This document shows positions 54,265-64,000 of a stretch of 64,000 nucleotides of DNA, one piece after another. Origin of the DNA: Seriola aureovittata (lineage: Eukaryota > Chordata > Actinopteri > Carangiformes > Carangidae). The position numbers and the translations under genes were made by a program. Position 1 is the stretch's first letter. Every line of letters starts with the position of its first letter. The stretch is taken from the NCBI RefSeq assembly GCF_021018895.1, contig NC_079382.1, forward strand, positions 23,001,001 through 23,065,000, written 5' to 3'. Under the pieces are notes generated by a model. The model saw only the letters and a program-made list of their open reading frames with translations, did no database searches and was not told where the DNA came from.

Positions 54265-56363
54265 TGATGGACGTACCCGCCTTCGAAGATCTTGATACGG
54301 GTCGGTTCGTTGCTGGGCTGTTTGACTGAGACCTCCTTCTCTACCTGCTCCTCCTTCGAGCGGTCCCATGACACCACTCCCTTCATCTTCCTCCCGAAAT
54401 GACTTACGTCGACGGGCATCAGCTCCGGCTTCAACTGCACAGACGAGGGAGGTGTGAAGGAGAGGAGGGGTACATGCGTGTTTTAAACTTGTGTCACATC
54501 GTTACGGGACGTACCTGATCAAACCGCAGCTTCCAGGCCACTGACGACACCAGTTTTCCGGAGCTGGGTGGCGACATGGCGGCTGTTGTGTACATCAGGT
54601 CGGTGTTCCTCCTCTGTTTGGACCTGAGCAGGGCCAGCGCAGCCTTTGTGCTGAGGTTCAGAGGGTTGGGGTTGTAGGAGTTCACGCACCATGAACCGTA
54701 GACGGAGCTGCGCAGAGCGGCCTGGGTGCTGTTGGGTTTGGTGTACTTCAGGAAACACCAGCTGACTCGGCTCATGGTGCGCAGGCTCGGGAACTGGAAA
54801 AACTGCTGCACGTCGGCCACGTCAGTGAGGAGCAGAGTCTGACCCACTGCTGCGGACTGTTGGTTAGCAGCTAGCTGCACCAGCATGCTAACAGGGAGTT
54901 TACTGGGGGGAGGCTGCTTCGGTGCGTCACTATCTTCTGCGTCGTTGGAGGAGACCATGGACTGGGGGCTGGAGCTGGGCTCTGGAGCTGAATCGTCCAC
55001 ATCCAGCTCCTCTGGGGAGTCCCGGCCTCCTGAAGCCGGGGACCGGTCCGTAACAATCTGGAGAGGAGGGGTGAAGCTCTCGGGCCGGGGCACGTCAGGG
55101 AGGTGGGGGGCAGAGGAACGGACAGGGATGGCGATCTTGGCGGCAACCGGGAAGTCGCTCAGTGGTGGAGACGAGGACATCCTCTCAGACTCGTCCATGG
55201 AGCCCTCGCTCTTCAGACGGGCTCGCTGACCTCTGCTCTGCCTCTTCTCAGGCTTGTTGCTGCTGCTCTCAGTTCCACTCAGCTCCACGGCGCCCATCTC
55301 CTTCACGATCTGTCCGTACATCCTCTCCTCCTTCACCCTCTTCTGCTGCTTTGTCTCGATGAAGAGCTCCAGTGAGCTGGCGGGGGAGAGCATGCGCTTG
55401 CTGCCGCCGATGCTGGACCCCGAGGCGTCGGTGGTGGATATGGTGCCTGACGTTAGCGACAGCGGGATTCCTGTGTTGAGGCGTTGCTCCGGCAGTGAAT
55501 CTGGAACCTTCCAGAGCGGGTAGCGCAGCACTGAGCCGTCGGTCTGTCCCAGGAAGTGTGACAGGTTGAAACCTGTTCCACTGATGCCTCCTCCAATTCC
55601 TCCAGGAGGTTTACTGACACCAACCGGAGGAGACATGTTGCTGTTGTCGGCGCTGGCTAGGCCCACCCCTTGTGCTCCACTGCCGTGGGTAGCTATCAGC
55701 TGACTAACACTGGTGTACATAACACTACCGAATGATGGCACATGGGTTTGGATCCGCACAGGAACAAGCATGCCAGGCAAAGAGGCTTGGGACCCCAGGT
55801 TCTGGGTGGCGAAGACGGGCTGGATCTGCTGCAGGAGCATGGATGTGGTGGTGGAGCTGGGCATGGGGAGCTTGGAGCCAAAGTTCTGCTGCTGCGACAG
55901 AGGAGACGTACGAGATGAGAAAGAGGCCGGGTACATCTGAGAGCTGGGATTTTCTGACTTCCCGTCGTGTGGCTGTTGGTCGTGGATTTGCTTCAGGGAG
56001 TGTAGCGGCTGTTGTTTGAGCGGCGGGTGTCCGGGCAGGGCGCCGGGTGATCTGATGTGGAGCTTCTGGAGCTGCTGCTGGGAAAGCTGCTGTCTGGGGC
56101 TCTGTCCGGCCTCCTGGCCCCAGAAGAGACCTGGCTGCTGGAAGGAAAGGAAGGGGGGGCCACTCTGGTACTGCTGCATTACTTCCTTGTTCATGACCTC
56201 ATGACCTGGATGTTCTCCCTCAGATGACGAGCCCTGCGCCTGTAGACGATGCTGCTGGGACCTAATATGGAGAAAAGGTTGAATATTCTTCTTATTATAA
56301 TAAGTATTACATGTAATAATACGCTTGATAGTAATGACAGGAAAGGGAGCAGATGCCATATAG

Positions 56364-56409
<46 letters not shown>

Positions 56410-59400
56410 GGAACTTTGTGATGTCACAACAAAGCAGTCACCAAGCCCTGCCCACCTGGACCCACCATCCAAACCTTGCAGGATTTGGTTTCTCTGAGTG
56501 TTTTTACCTGAAATCTGCTTTATTTTTATTGGATCACTCAGAAAACAGTCAGCCAATCAGAAGAGAGGCTCAGAGCCTCCTCTCTTCTGATTGGCTCACC
56601 GACCTGTTGTTACTAGAGCTCCAGAGAGAAGCCTGAGAGAGGAGATGTAAAACTACACTGAGATGGTTTTTATATCTTCTGATGGATCAACACTTCAAAT
56701 AAAACACAGAAGAAGAAACATGGAGCTTTAAAGTTTGCTGGAAACCGTTTCTTACCTGCTGTAGAGTGGCTCATCCTGCAGACTGTCCTCACTGATACTC
56801 TGCTGGAGGAGATGCTGGTGGTGCTGTTGGTGTTGATGAGATCCTATACCTGTGAATAAAACATGAAAATATAATCCATTTCATGTAATGAAATTCTTCC
56901 CTACAAATGTTCCTCCCATTGGTTTGAGTTTGATCCAACCACCTCAAACCCTGCGTCGTTTACTGAGCAGAGACGGACCCCGAAAAAACAACCATGTTAT
57001 CATGATACTACAATTTGCATCTAAGAATTGGAGGAGTTTTATAAATGTGTTCTTTCCTCAGCCTCGATGTGTCTTAACAAATCAAATATAATATTTGTAC
57101 TGTAAACCGAGCCTTACCACCAGTGCTACTGCCAACTCTCTTGGTTCTGCCGGCTACATCGCTGCTGCTGTGGGGGGATCCTGTTGGTCCGGACCAAGCC
57201 CCGTGCTCCAGGCTCTCCTGTTTGATTGACATCTCGGCCCCCCCTGGTTCCTGGGCGACCGCCTCTGGATAAACACTCAGTGAAGCCTGTCAAAGGGAAG
57301 GGAGCGGGTCAGTCAGTCAGTCATGAAATAAAATAATATGATTCTTACTGTGTGAGGAAATTTGGTGGAGGTGCCAAGACAGACAGATCTCAGACCTTTG
57401 TGAGACCTTTTTTCCTCCAGGGTATGTACTTGCTCAAACTAAAGAACAAAAATCTACAGCTTCCAATCAACTGTTAAATAATAATAATAATGATGATGAT
57501 GATGATGACAGGGGGTTGTTTGTTGTTTTTTGCTACCTGTCGGACGAGGTATCCACGCCGGCGTTCCTTCATTGCGGAGGCACTGGAGTACAGCTCTCCC
57601 TGTCTGGAGGTGGACAAGCTTCCATAGTCGAAGGATTTGCTGCGCATCTCAGGCAACTCTGTGGGCAGCGTGCATGGCGCCTGCTCCGATGAAGACCGCC
57701 TCATCTCCCTCTGCTGGTGGTGGCTGGAATGACCGCTGCCGGGGACTGTCAGGAACTCCGACTGCTTAACTCCACCACCGGAGGCTGACGAGTCGTCCTG
57801 GTTCAGAATCACAAAGAAAAAGTGTTGATAGTTTGGAAGCTTTTGGGGCATGTTGTGTTTTACAGGTGCTGCATGAAAATATAGTCATATTAGAGATGTT
57901 ACAGGTATAAAAAAAGTAATGATAATGTACTGTGATCATTGTAGGACCAGTGCAAGCAGATTATACCAGAAAAACTACCTTAACTGCTGGAGAGGTAGTT
58001 CAGATACTTGAAATTACCATATTTAAAAGGAGGTACCTGTTTGGTGGGTGAGATGGACTTGAGGCCTTCATCTCTGTCGAATGACATGGAAAAGGAAGAG
58101 GACAGGTTGCTCTCCTGACTGGGGCTCCGAGAAAGGCTGGTGCAGGTCGACTCAAAGCTCGATTCCCCAGACGAGTGCTCCATGTCCGTCAGGCGCAGCC
58201 TCTTCTTCTTGGGCGGGAGCTTTTCTGATGGCATCTGGGAGAGCGTGTCACTCCTCTGCGGCAGCTGAAACTCCTCCATGTGCTGCTGCTGCTTCTCTGG
58301 CTCCTTGGTCATCGGAGCTTCTGTATCTTTCTCGGGCTTGTCCGGCTCCTCCGTCACCCTGATCTCAGGAACCTGGATGTTGGGTTGTCGGACTAGTTTG
58401 TGTGGGATGTGATAAGGCTGGCCGGGTGAGGCCGCAGCGGATGAGGATGAGAGGGAGGCCAGGTCGCTGTCACTTTGCAGCTGCTGCTCTGTGCTCTCTG
58501 TCCTCAGCAGGGCAGATTCAGGACTCAGAGCATCTTCAAAGATCTCTGTGTCCGACTGCTCCGAGTACTGGCTAGGTGGTCCTTTATCTGAAGGCTGATA
58601 CCCCGGGTGCTCAAAGGACTCTGACTTCTCAAAGGAATTTGGCCGGCTGAGGGAGTTGGTGTGTTGGATGACCGATATGACATTCCCAGCTGCCTTCCTG
58701 CCCTCAGAGTCAGTAAACAATGCAATGTCCTCGGAGCACATGCTGGCACAGGTATCGAAGCTGTCGGACTGGCTGTGAGCGCTGTGCAGGGAGCCCTTCC
58801 CTGTTGGGGTGGCTCTCGACCCATCAAGACTACCTTGTTTAAACTCATAGTCGCCTATCATCTCCACTGACCCACTACAGCTGCTGTCACAGTGTCCAGG
58901 GCTGTCCTCCTCATCTCCAACACTCTTCTCTTTCCTCCTTTTCCTTGTGGCTATTTCAGACATGCTAACTTTAGTACCATATGGGCTGTAAGCAATGTGC
59001 TCCGGGACTCCTGGGCTGCGCTCACCGATCTTCATACCCAGAGACGAAGCTAAGTTCTTGGGCATGTGTCCGTAGCCCTCGGCTTCTCCTACATGGGCTT
59101 CATTGGCTGAATGTTCAAACGCAGCCTGTCTTCTGAGTCTACGAAGCCCCGGTGGGTAGAACACATCGTCCGATGTCATCATCTCATCGAAGGAGTGGCT
59201 GCCCCGAATCCCTGGGGGGACGCTGAGGGTGGGAGGGGAGGACGTTGGCATGGAGTTACTCCTAATAAGGGGCCCAGAATCTGATGGAGGCTCCAGAAGC
59301 CCTGTACTGCTTTGACAGGGTCCTGTTGGATACTGCTTGGGATCTCCAGAGATGCCTACGTCCCCTCTGAAACAGATATGATCCTCAGCGATCTTCCCCA

Positions 59401-61358
59401 TATCCAGGATAGCAGCACCTGGTTGCTTTAAGCTCGCCAGGCTGCCCGGGTCTGCCCCCGCCATGCCCACTGTGATAGACTGCCTGGATCTAGAGTTGGG
59501 TCGGTAGTACCAAGTCCGACCGAACATAATCTCTTCGTACGTCTTGACATTAGTATTGGGAGGGCTGATCTGCTGCTCCGCACTCTCGGAGCGGGAAAAG
59601 TATCCAGAGTCTGTGCTGCCTTTGCTGTGAGGGCTGAGGAGGTTCAGGGACTGGGACATGGCACAGTCAGTGTCCTGGCCCTTTTTCTCAGTCAGCCTCA
59701 AGGCCAAACGTTGTTTTATGGTGGGGGAGTCATCCAGTGAATGCGCTCTTCCACCAGCCTGCGATGCCAACATGTGGTGTGACCCCTTTATGTCCTGAAA
59801 GGGTGGGCACTCCATCCCTGTGGAGGGGACTCCCCCTGGCCGGGGGACGATAAGGATAGGCACTTTCATAGATCCCACAGGCAGCTCTTCAGCTGAGTCT
59901 GCATATGCTGGTTCCACACCACCTGTACAGGGAGAGACAGTGGAGCAAAAAGTAAAGTAGAAAGTATAAGAAGCAGGTTAGGATTGATTAAAAACGAGCA
60001 GAAAATGTTAAAAATCTAAATCTTTTTCAAGTTCATGGCCCAGTTGAAAATCTCAAAGACGCTAGTTGCCCACATCCGACCCCATAACGACACAGAAGCC
60101 AAATAATGCCATGTCTTAAAGATTATTTCATTTAAAAACATTATTTATCATCTTGTGGTTGGGAAACACTGTTTTACCGAAAACCTTTTTCAAAAACACT
60201 TATTGATTTCACTGACACAGGGAGTGAAACTAGCCACACATCTGTGACAGGATGTCTATGAACCAAAACATATTGGTTTCTGAAAAATTGGGCTTTTAAG
60301 GAACAGAACTATGTCCGAATCCTTATAATTAAATTTTTCTAAATGCGTCTTGTTGAGTAAAAATGACCTGTACTCTTGTCAGCTTCAAAGGAGATCTGCG
60401 GGATGGGGCTGTCTTTGTCCGTCAGCATGGTGGAGCCCTCCACACCTTCCTCGTCTGTGTCGGTGCTCTGCTCTCCATCTGAGTGGACCTCAGCCTCGCC
60501 CACCGGCGACGCCTGGTCCATGTCCCCGCTGCGCGCCACAGCTAGCTCTGAAAACGGTACGAGTCCAGCCTTGATGGCATGAGCGTGGGACTTGCGATGC
60601 TTGTAAAGGTTGCTCTTGGTTTTGAAGGAGAAGCCACAGGGTACACAGGGGTATGGCCTCTCTCCCGTGTGTGAACGGATGTGCTTCTTCAGGACGCTGG
60701 GCTTGGCGCACGCTCGGCCACAGTAGTGACAGATGTACTTACCGGGCTTTTTCGGCTTCTGCTCCTTTTTGCTGTAGCCCTCCTCTCCGGGCTCAGGGCC
60801 CGACTGAGAATACTGTCCGAAGGAGCTGGGTAAACTGGGGGATTTCTGTCGGGTAAACCTTCCTGCCCCGGCCCCATGAGGGTGAGTGTGTCCCGGGTGT
60901 CCTACAGGGTACAGATCATCTGAGGGCAACTGGCCGGCGAACGGCCAGGCATGAGGCTCCAGGCCTGGCTGGGGTTTGGCTCCTGAGAGGAAGCGCTCAG
61001 TTTGGGGGTGCTGAGGGTATGGCTGGCCCAGCTGGTAGGAGTATCCCCTTGGGAACCCCTGAGCAAAGGGCCCTTGGGGGTCTTGAGATGGCGGGCCTCC
61101 TATGGCCCCAACTGCAGAGGGTCCAGATAGCAGCTTTCCAGAGTTCCCTGTGATTGCGTACTTTTGCTGAGGTGCCGATCCCCCGGTGGCGCCGCACGGC
61201 AAACTCTCGCGGTGTTTTGCCTCTGGGTCAGCGAAAGTGCTTCTTTTGGTGGTGGCTGAGGGCTCGGACGCCCACTTCCTCTGCAGGGGCACCTTCTCCT
61301 TCAACGGTTCCTTGTTTGAGCATTTCTGCCCGGCGGCAGCTGATTCACGAGCCTCCAT
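40675..61358 (-). CDS. hivep2: HIVEP2 / Schnurri-2 zinc-finger transcription factor (13 coding exons)
   Basis: Exons (minus): 61358-60368, 59922-58037, 57797-57537, 57286-57118, 56849-56756, 56261-54515, 54434-54277, 49072-48897, 47853-47752, 44950-44077, 43599-43491, 42110-41991, 41421-40675. The sum is 7,434 nt, 2,477 codons plus TAG; every junction keeps phase. ZAS1 is a C2H2 pair at about residues 210-258 and ZAS2 a pair at about 1789-1839. Family blocks are [106 protein letters not shown] and FSHLPLHSQ. They resemble HIVEP2 more than HIVEP1 or HIVEP3. The protein is nuclear and binds GGGACTTTCC-like sites through each ZAS unit. Teleosts may have two copies; I cannot say which this is. 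Confidence 0.93.
41422..41990. other. hivep2 intron 12
   Basis: AT-rich with a (TA)n-like stretch near 41947-41980. Nothing else seen. Confidence 0.7.
41991..42110 (-). CDS. hivep2: hivep2 coding exon 12
   Basis: 40 codons, phase 0 at both ends. [13 protein letters not shown] is nearly identical to the human [11 protein letters not shown], and exon 13 continues it as [18 protein letters not shown]. Confidence 0.93.
42905..43290 (+). repeat. Interspersed repeat with AGGTCA-type direct repeats, copy 2
   Basis: In hivep2 intron 11, same family as at 37.5 kb. TGACCTTGACCTTTGACC begins near 43042 and runs to about 43069. Confidence 0.75.
43491..43599 (-). CDS. hivep2: hivep2 coding exon 11
   Basis: 109 nt after GTGTCCAG, phase 2 in and 0 out, ending TSTEMET|GTGAGA. 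Little resemblance to mammals; accepted for phase and splice motifs. A (UG)n tract ends about 5 nt before its acceptor. Confidence 0.75.
43605..43665. repeat. (CA)n beside hivep2 exon 11
   Basis: About 30 units; in the hivep2 transcript this is (UG)n immediately before the exon 11 acceptor. Confidence 0.97.
44077..44950 (-). CDS. hivep2: hivep2 coding exon 10: acidic stretch and SPRR repeats
   Basis: About 291 codons: [20 protein letters not shown] acidic run, [13 protein letters not shown], then repeated [RK]-x-LSPRRD/SPR units ([41 protein letters not shown]), the Ser-Pro-x-Arg repeats that mark HIVEP2. Ends AA AG|GTGAGG in phase 2. Confidence 0.94.
44951..47751. other. hivep2 intron 9
   Basis: Contains (CA)n at 45694-45747 and (TG)n at 46917-46969, and a SINE/L2-like tail (GCACAAAATAAAGTTTATTATT) at about 46220-46245. 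An AT-rich, non-repetitive stretch at 47220-47500 holds several TAAT-type sites and may be a conserved enhancer. Confidence 0.5.
47687..47744. repeat. (GT)n on the 3' side of hivep2 exon 9
   Basis: 29 units; (CA)n in the transcript, starting 7 nt after the exon 9 donor site. Confidence 0.97.
47752..47853 (-). CDS. hivep2: hivep2 coding exon 9: histidines of the last ZAS2 finger
   Basis: 102 nt, phase 1 in and 1 out, reading [21 protein letters not shown] and [11 protein letters not shown]. It supplies His1833 and His1839. Within 7-8 nt of each border stands a microsatellite: (UG)n before and (CA)n after in the transcript. Skipping it would keep the frame. Confidence 0.94.
47861..47904. repeat. 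(CA)n on the 5' side of hivep2 exon 9
   Basis: 22 units; (UG)n in the transcript, ending 7 nt before exon 9. Confidence 0.97.
47905..48896. other. hivep2 intron 8
   Basis: The part at about 48570-48770 repeats TCTGGCCCA-like words seen in a fish minisatellite-like repeat. Otherwise nothing recognised. Confidence 0.4.
48897..49072 (-). CDS. hivep2: hivep2 coding exon 8: ZAS2 zinc finger 1 and half of finger 2
   Basis: [30 protein letters not shown] onwards: Cys1789, Cys1792, His1805, His1809, then Cys1817 and Cys1820 of the second finger. It ends FKTK G|GTAAGA in phase 1, so the second finger needs exon 9 for its histidines. Confidence 0.95.
49975..50390 (+). repeat. Interspersed repeat with AGGTCA-type direct repeats, copy 3
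   Basis: Same family as at 37.5 and 42.9 kb, with the TGACCTTTGACC block present twice (about 50078-50091 and 50199-50217), so the copy holds an internal duplication. Confidence 0.75.
51250..51632. repeat. Compound (TG)n microsatellite
   Basis: A run at 51250-51281, then about 250 bp of TG with regular TC and CG interruptions at 51380-51632. Confidence 0.95.
52146..52320. repeat. Pentamer array of TGGCG and TGACG units
   Basis: 35 five-base units: 13 are TGACG, 19 TGGCG and 3 TGGTG, in blocks of one to five. Each TGACG is followed by TGG or TGA. Confidence 0.97.
53840..54170 (+). mobile_element. MITE copy B
   Basis: Starts TTAAAGCTCC at 53840 and follows copy A closely, then stops at GAGAGGCTCAGAG, exactly the middle of the palindrome present in copy C. 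It lies in hivep2 intron 7. Confidence 0.75.
54219..54262. repeat. (TG)n beside hivep2 exon 7
   Basis: In the transcript a (CA)n about 15 nt after the exon 7 donor. Confidence 0.97.
54277..54434 (-). CDS. hivep2: hivep2 coding exon 7: lead into ZAS2
   Basis: 158 nt ending [18 protein letters not shown], the invariant family sequence before ZAS2. It is separated from exon 6 by an intron of only 80 nt. A (CA)n tract (transcript sense) lies about 15 nt into the following intron. Confidence 0.92.
54515..56261 (-). CDS. hivep2: hivep2 coding exon 6: Gln-rich region and conserved SWCF block
   Basis: About 582 codons. A Gln/Pro-rich part is followed by [71 protein letters not shown], and [19 protein letters not shown] running into [11 protein letters not shown] and [11 protein letters not shown]. 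These are HIVEP-family core blocks before ZAS2. It ends RFDQ at CAG|GTACGT. Confidence 0.93.
56367..56731 (+). mobile_element. (CA)n joined to MITE copy C with central palindrome
   Basis: A (CA)n (56367-56407) abuts the MITE, whose 5' part is missing. The interior matches copies A and B; a palindrome AATCAGAAGAGAGGCTC/GAGCCTCCTCTCTTCTGATT follows at about 56551-56593; the end is GGAGCTTTAA at 56722-56731. It fills most of hivep2 intron 5. Confidence 0.75.
56756..56849 (-). CDS. hivep2: hivep2 coding exon 5
   Basis: 94 nt from ATTCACAG to GTAAGA, a Gln/His-rich segment followed by [14 protein letters not shown]. Not strongly conserved; supported by splice motifs and by phase on both sides (1 in, 2 out). 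Confidence 0.75.
57118..57286 (-). CDS. hivep2: hivep2 coding exon 4
   Basis: 169 nt from TTTGACAG to GTAAGG, reading [10 protein letters not shown] and [12 protein letters not shown], weakly like the human segment after LVRQASFSGSPE. Ends in phase 1. Confidence 0.82.
57537..57797 (-). CDS. hivep2: hivep2 coding exon 3
   Basis: 87 codons, phase 0 at both ends. [27 protein letters not shown] and [13 protein letters not shown] match human HIVEP2. It ends LVRQ at CAG|GTAGCA, exactly before the conserved Ala-Ser that opens exon 4. Confidence 0.92.
58037..59922 (-). CDS. hivep2: hivep2 coding exon 2: central region with nuclear-signal block
   Basis: 628 codons after the CTGTACAG acceptor. Conserved blocks: [74 protein letters not shown] (basic, nuclear-localisation-like), [36 protein letters not shown] and [20 protein letters not shown]. 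It ends in phase 0 at CAG|GTACCT. Confidence 0.93.
59923..60367. other. hivep2 intron 1 of the coding region
   Basis: 445 bp, AT-rich with stops in all frames; nothing else seen. It lies where mammals have no intron. Confidence 0.8.
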
Positions 61359-61373
61359 GTTCGTGAAGCTCTT
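60368..61373 (-). CDS. hivep2: hivep2 first coding exon: N-terminus and ZAS1 zinc fingers
   Basis: The acceptor CCCATAG puts the exon start at 61373, 15 nt before the ATG at 61358. This ATG opens [12 protein letters not shown], comparable in place to the human start. Zinc ligands: Cys210, Cys213, His226, His230; Cys238, Cys241, His254, His258. They are preceded by KPKKPGKY and followed by the acidic [13 protein letters not shown]. The exon ends ACA G|GTCATT in phase 1. In mammals this point lies inside one giant exon. Confidence 0.92.
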
Positions 61374-62735
61374 CTATGGGTAAGAAGAGGGAGGAGAGAG
61401 GGGGGCGGTGGGGGGAGATGGGAGGGCGGGTTCTGGAGGGTTACCAGTTCCCCAATCTACCAGACATGATAGCTGAACCTTTGACGGCTGCCGACGAGTT
61501 CACAGAAACAGGAAGTACCCATCCATCTGATTGTAGAGCCCGGCTGGAAACAGGAATCAGGAAGTGGAAATAAAAGAGGAGCTTTAGTGGATAACATCAG
61601 AAACGTTTCTCTCCTTTTGCCATTTTGTAAACACGCTAACGTTGATGTGCGTTGTTTTTCTGTCCAGTTCATCTAAAGGCAGAAGGATCTGGAGAAGGTA
61701 GAAAAACAAAGAGACACGATTGAGGACTTGTGGAGAGCAAATCAAGATTAACATCATGATGAACATTATCAAAGGGTGAGCACTAACTTTTCTTCAGGTG
61801 AAAGTGCTTGTAGATCCTCCGTCTGTAGCTTCAACAGTCATTCAGTTTTCTCAAGAAAAGACCTGCAGCGAAACAAAAGAGAAAAGAGGATCATTAGTTT
61901 TGTTGATTCTTTCACACAATAATCAAATTCAGTACAAGTCAACCTTTACCCTGACTTCTCCCTGTCACCAGACGTTGGATTTGAAGTACTTTACAGTAAG
62001 ACATAACGTTTTCGTAACAACACACACGTTGTTGTACAGGTCGTAAGGAAAGAACGAGGCTGATGTGCGAATGTAAATGTCATTGATTGCTCAGTTAGTT
62101 CCTTCACACTGGAATCCATCTGTGCTTTCTGCCTTTTCCACCCCTTCCTCCCTCCCTCCCTCCAGCCCGCCCTCCCTCCTCCTTCCACTCGGGTGAGTCA
62201 CCGATGCAAAGCAAACCCACGCTGTTCCTAAAAAGACACAAAGGCTTATAAATAGTGCTGTGGAAGTGACGTCGGAGTGTCATAATGTGTGTAGGCGTCC
62301 AAAAAGGCCGAGTCGAAGAGCAGTCATGAGCGCTCGCACCTTTCCTTCCTCCCTGGCTGTCAGAGTTTGTTCTAACTTGGTATGTACTCTGTCCAAAAGC
62401 AAACACACGCACACAAAGACACACACACACACACACACAGGAACACAAAGAGACACACACACATACGTACGTACAGTACTTGAAGACTTTGCAACTGCAC
62501 TGCAAACACTGCAGCAGACAGAGTATACGTGTGTGTTTCCGTTGCTTAACGTTTCTTAACCACACTAACACCTGATAGCAGAAGCACAGAGCAGCAGAGC
62601 ACACGCACACGCACACACACACACACACACGCACACGCACACGCACACACACACACATATGCCTGCTGAAGTTGCAGTTTTGCTTTGTATTTCCTCATCT
62701 CAGGGTTTAAACAACCTCCCTCGCACTCTGATTGC

Positions 62736-62783
<48 letters not shown>

Positions 62784-62931
62784 GGCCTCAGTGCTGGTAA
62801 GCAGGGCTCAGTGACGTGTGTGTCTAGGGGCCCAACGTGAGATCTATAAATAGCAGTTGAGAAAAACATGCTGTATTCTTAGCAGCAGGAACGTTAACTT
62901 TGGGCTACCATGTGTTTTTCACCCCCCCCCT

Positions 62932-62985
<54 letters not shown>

Positions 62986-64000
62986 CAGATCCATTATCTC
63001 AGACATATTTTTATGTTTTCCATGGTGTCATGAGTTGAAGAATGTGGTATGAAACCCAAAGGACCGACTCCTGTGTCAGAAACAATGGGTGTCCGGTTTG
63101 ATCAGCATCCAGCTCAGTATGATGCTGATTGGTCAGCAGGAGGGTCAGCTGACACGACCACAGACGTGGCCTGCTCATAGGAGTTGGTACTAATGGTAGG
63201 CAGCTTTATTTGTATAGCACCTTTCAAACACAGTGGCTGTTCAGTGGAACACAGTGAAGAGCTGCACAGACAGAAGAGGAAACACAGGTACGGTGGCTGG
63301 GAGGTGCCACAGCTGGAAGCAAGAAGTCTACATCTACTTTTTAATCACATGATGGTTTAAAACCCGACATCTGTCTTGGGCGTCGTGTCCGACATCTTCC
63401 TCGCAGGTAAATTAATGCCGCACTGAATGCTATTACTTGTTAATGATCCATAGAGACATTATAAATTAAATAGAGAAGCTTTTTACGCTTTTTACAGGGA
63501 ACTTTCTGCTCTAGAACGTTTGTTTTTAAGAAGTAATGAGATTCAAAACGTGTTTTTACCGTGCGTGGTTTTTAAATAAAGTTTTAAAGAACAAGCATTC
63601 GGACAAACTTGCTAACTATCTGTTTCATCTACGTCAGAGCGGCAGAGCAGTCAAAGCTCTCAGTCTGAACGTACAGTAAGGTTTGCGTTACACTCAGTTT
63701 CCCATCATCCCACAGGGAGAAAATGGAAGCCCAACCCCCAAGAACATGTGACCTTTAGAACTGAAACATCAATAGAGATGACTAAGATGACTTCAGTGAC
63801 TTCAGAGCAAAGTCTATATATGATATTTATTTATATATATATATATACATATATTTACACATATAAATATATTTATATGTAGACTGAAAGTTGAACTCAC
63901 CAATCAAAGTTCAACCTCTTCTCATCTCAGTCCAAACATTTTCCCTCCTGATTAATGATAGTCCTCAAAATTCACTTTAAAACTTTAGCTGCCATTTGTG
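61374..64000. other. hivep2 upstream intron or 5' flank
   Basis: An acceptor precedes the first coding exon, so at least one non-coding exon lies further up, here or beyond the window. CA tracts stand at 62418-62440, 62606-62655, 62738-62780 and 62931-62984. A repeat fragment (CAGCTTTATTTGTATAGCAC) is at about 63201-63220, and a TA-rich run at 63820-63880. I could not pick out a non-coding exon. Confidence 0.55.

Larger units (their letters stand above)
49073..54276. other. hivep2 intron 7 (5.2 kb)
   Basis: The largest intron. It contains a direct-repeat element (49975-50390), (TG)n tracts (51250-51281, 51380-51632), a pentamer array (52146-52320), MITE copy B and a TG tract by exon 7. 50700-51120 is GC-richer without a recognisable gene. 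Confidence 0.7.

Overview
The window looks like nuclear DNA of a teleost fish. The evidence is an E2F6 gene whose product begins with a THAP domain (a fusion known from fish), a Tc1-type transposon relic, very many (CA)n/(TG)n tracts, and a complete HIVEP2 (Schnurri-2) gene with short introns. No prokaryotic or viral gene organisation, rRNA, tRNA or CRISPR array was seen. All calls come from reading the sequence; no search was run.

Layout. 1-8.2 kb is repeat territory: a possible terminal exon of an upstream gene (313-435), a DNA transposon of about 2.3 kb with 41-bp terminal inverted repeats and a decayed DDE-type transposase on the minus strand (1038-3331), and a decayed gene of a multicopy fish family (about 5.1-6.9 kb, plus strand). 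8.3-13.6 kb is e2f6 on the plus strand: nine coding exons, 376 codons, and one AT-AC (U12-type) intron. 14.3-14.6 kb holds a Tc1-like fragment. 15.1-23.1 kb is one A-rich satellite array with higher-order structure. 23.8-37.5 kb is intergenic: (CA)n clusters, three-copy and single-copy MITEs, and a 5'-truncated LINE with a restriction-like endonuclease (27.8-29.2 kb, minus).

37.9-61.4 kb is hivep2 on the minus strand. I could join thirteen coding exons with consistent phase into 2,477 codons, close to the 2,446 residues of human HIVEP2. It has both ZAS zinc-finger pairs, the conserved [11 protein letters not shown] block, the acidic stretch and the Ser-Pro-Arg-Arg repeats. The region that mammals encode in one giant exon is cut here by five introns. 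61.4-64 kb is upstream intron or 5' flank.

The two genes are both sequence-specific transcriptional regulators: E2F6 is a pocket-protein-independent repressor, and HIVEP2 binds NF-kappaB-like sites and takes part in BMP/SMAD signalling. Nothing shows that they work together. The most unusual shared feature is splice-site architecture. In each gene one internal exon is sandwiched, within about 5-16 nt, between an upstream (UG)n and a downstream (CA)n tract. These tracts are complementary in the pre-mRNA and could loop the exon out. For hivep2 the loopable exon is in frame (102 nt) and carries both histidines of the last zinc finger.
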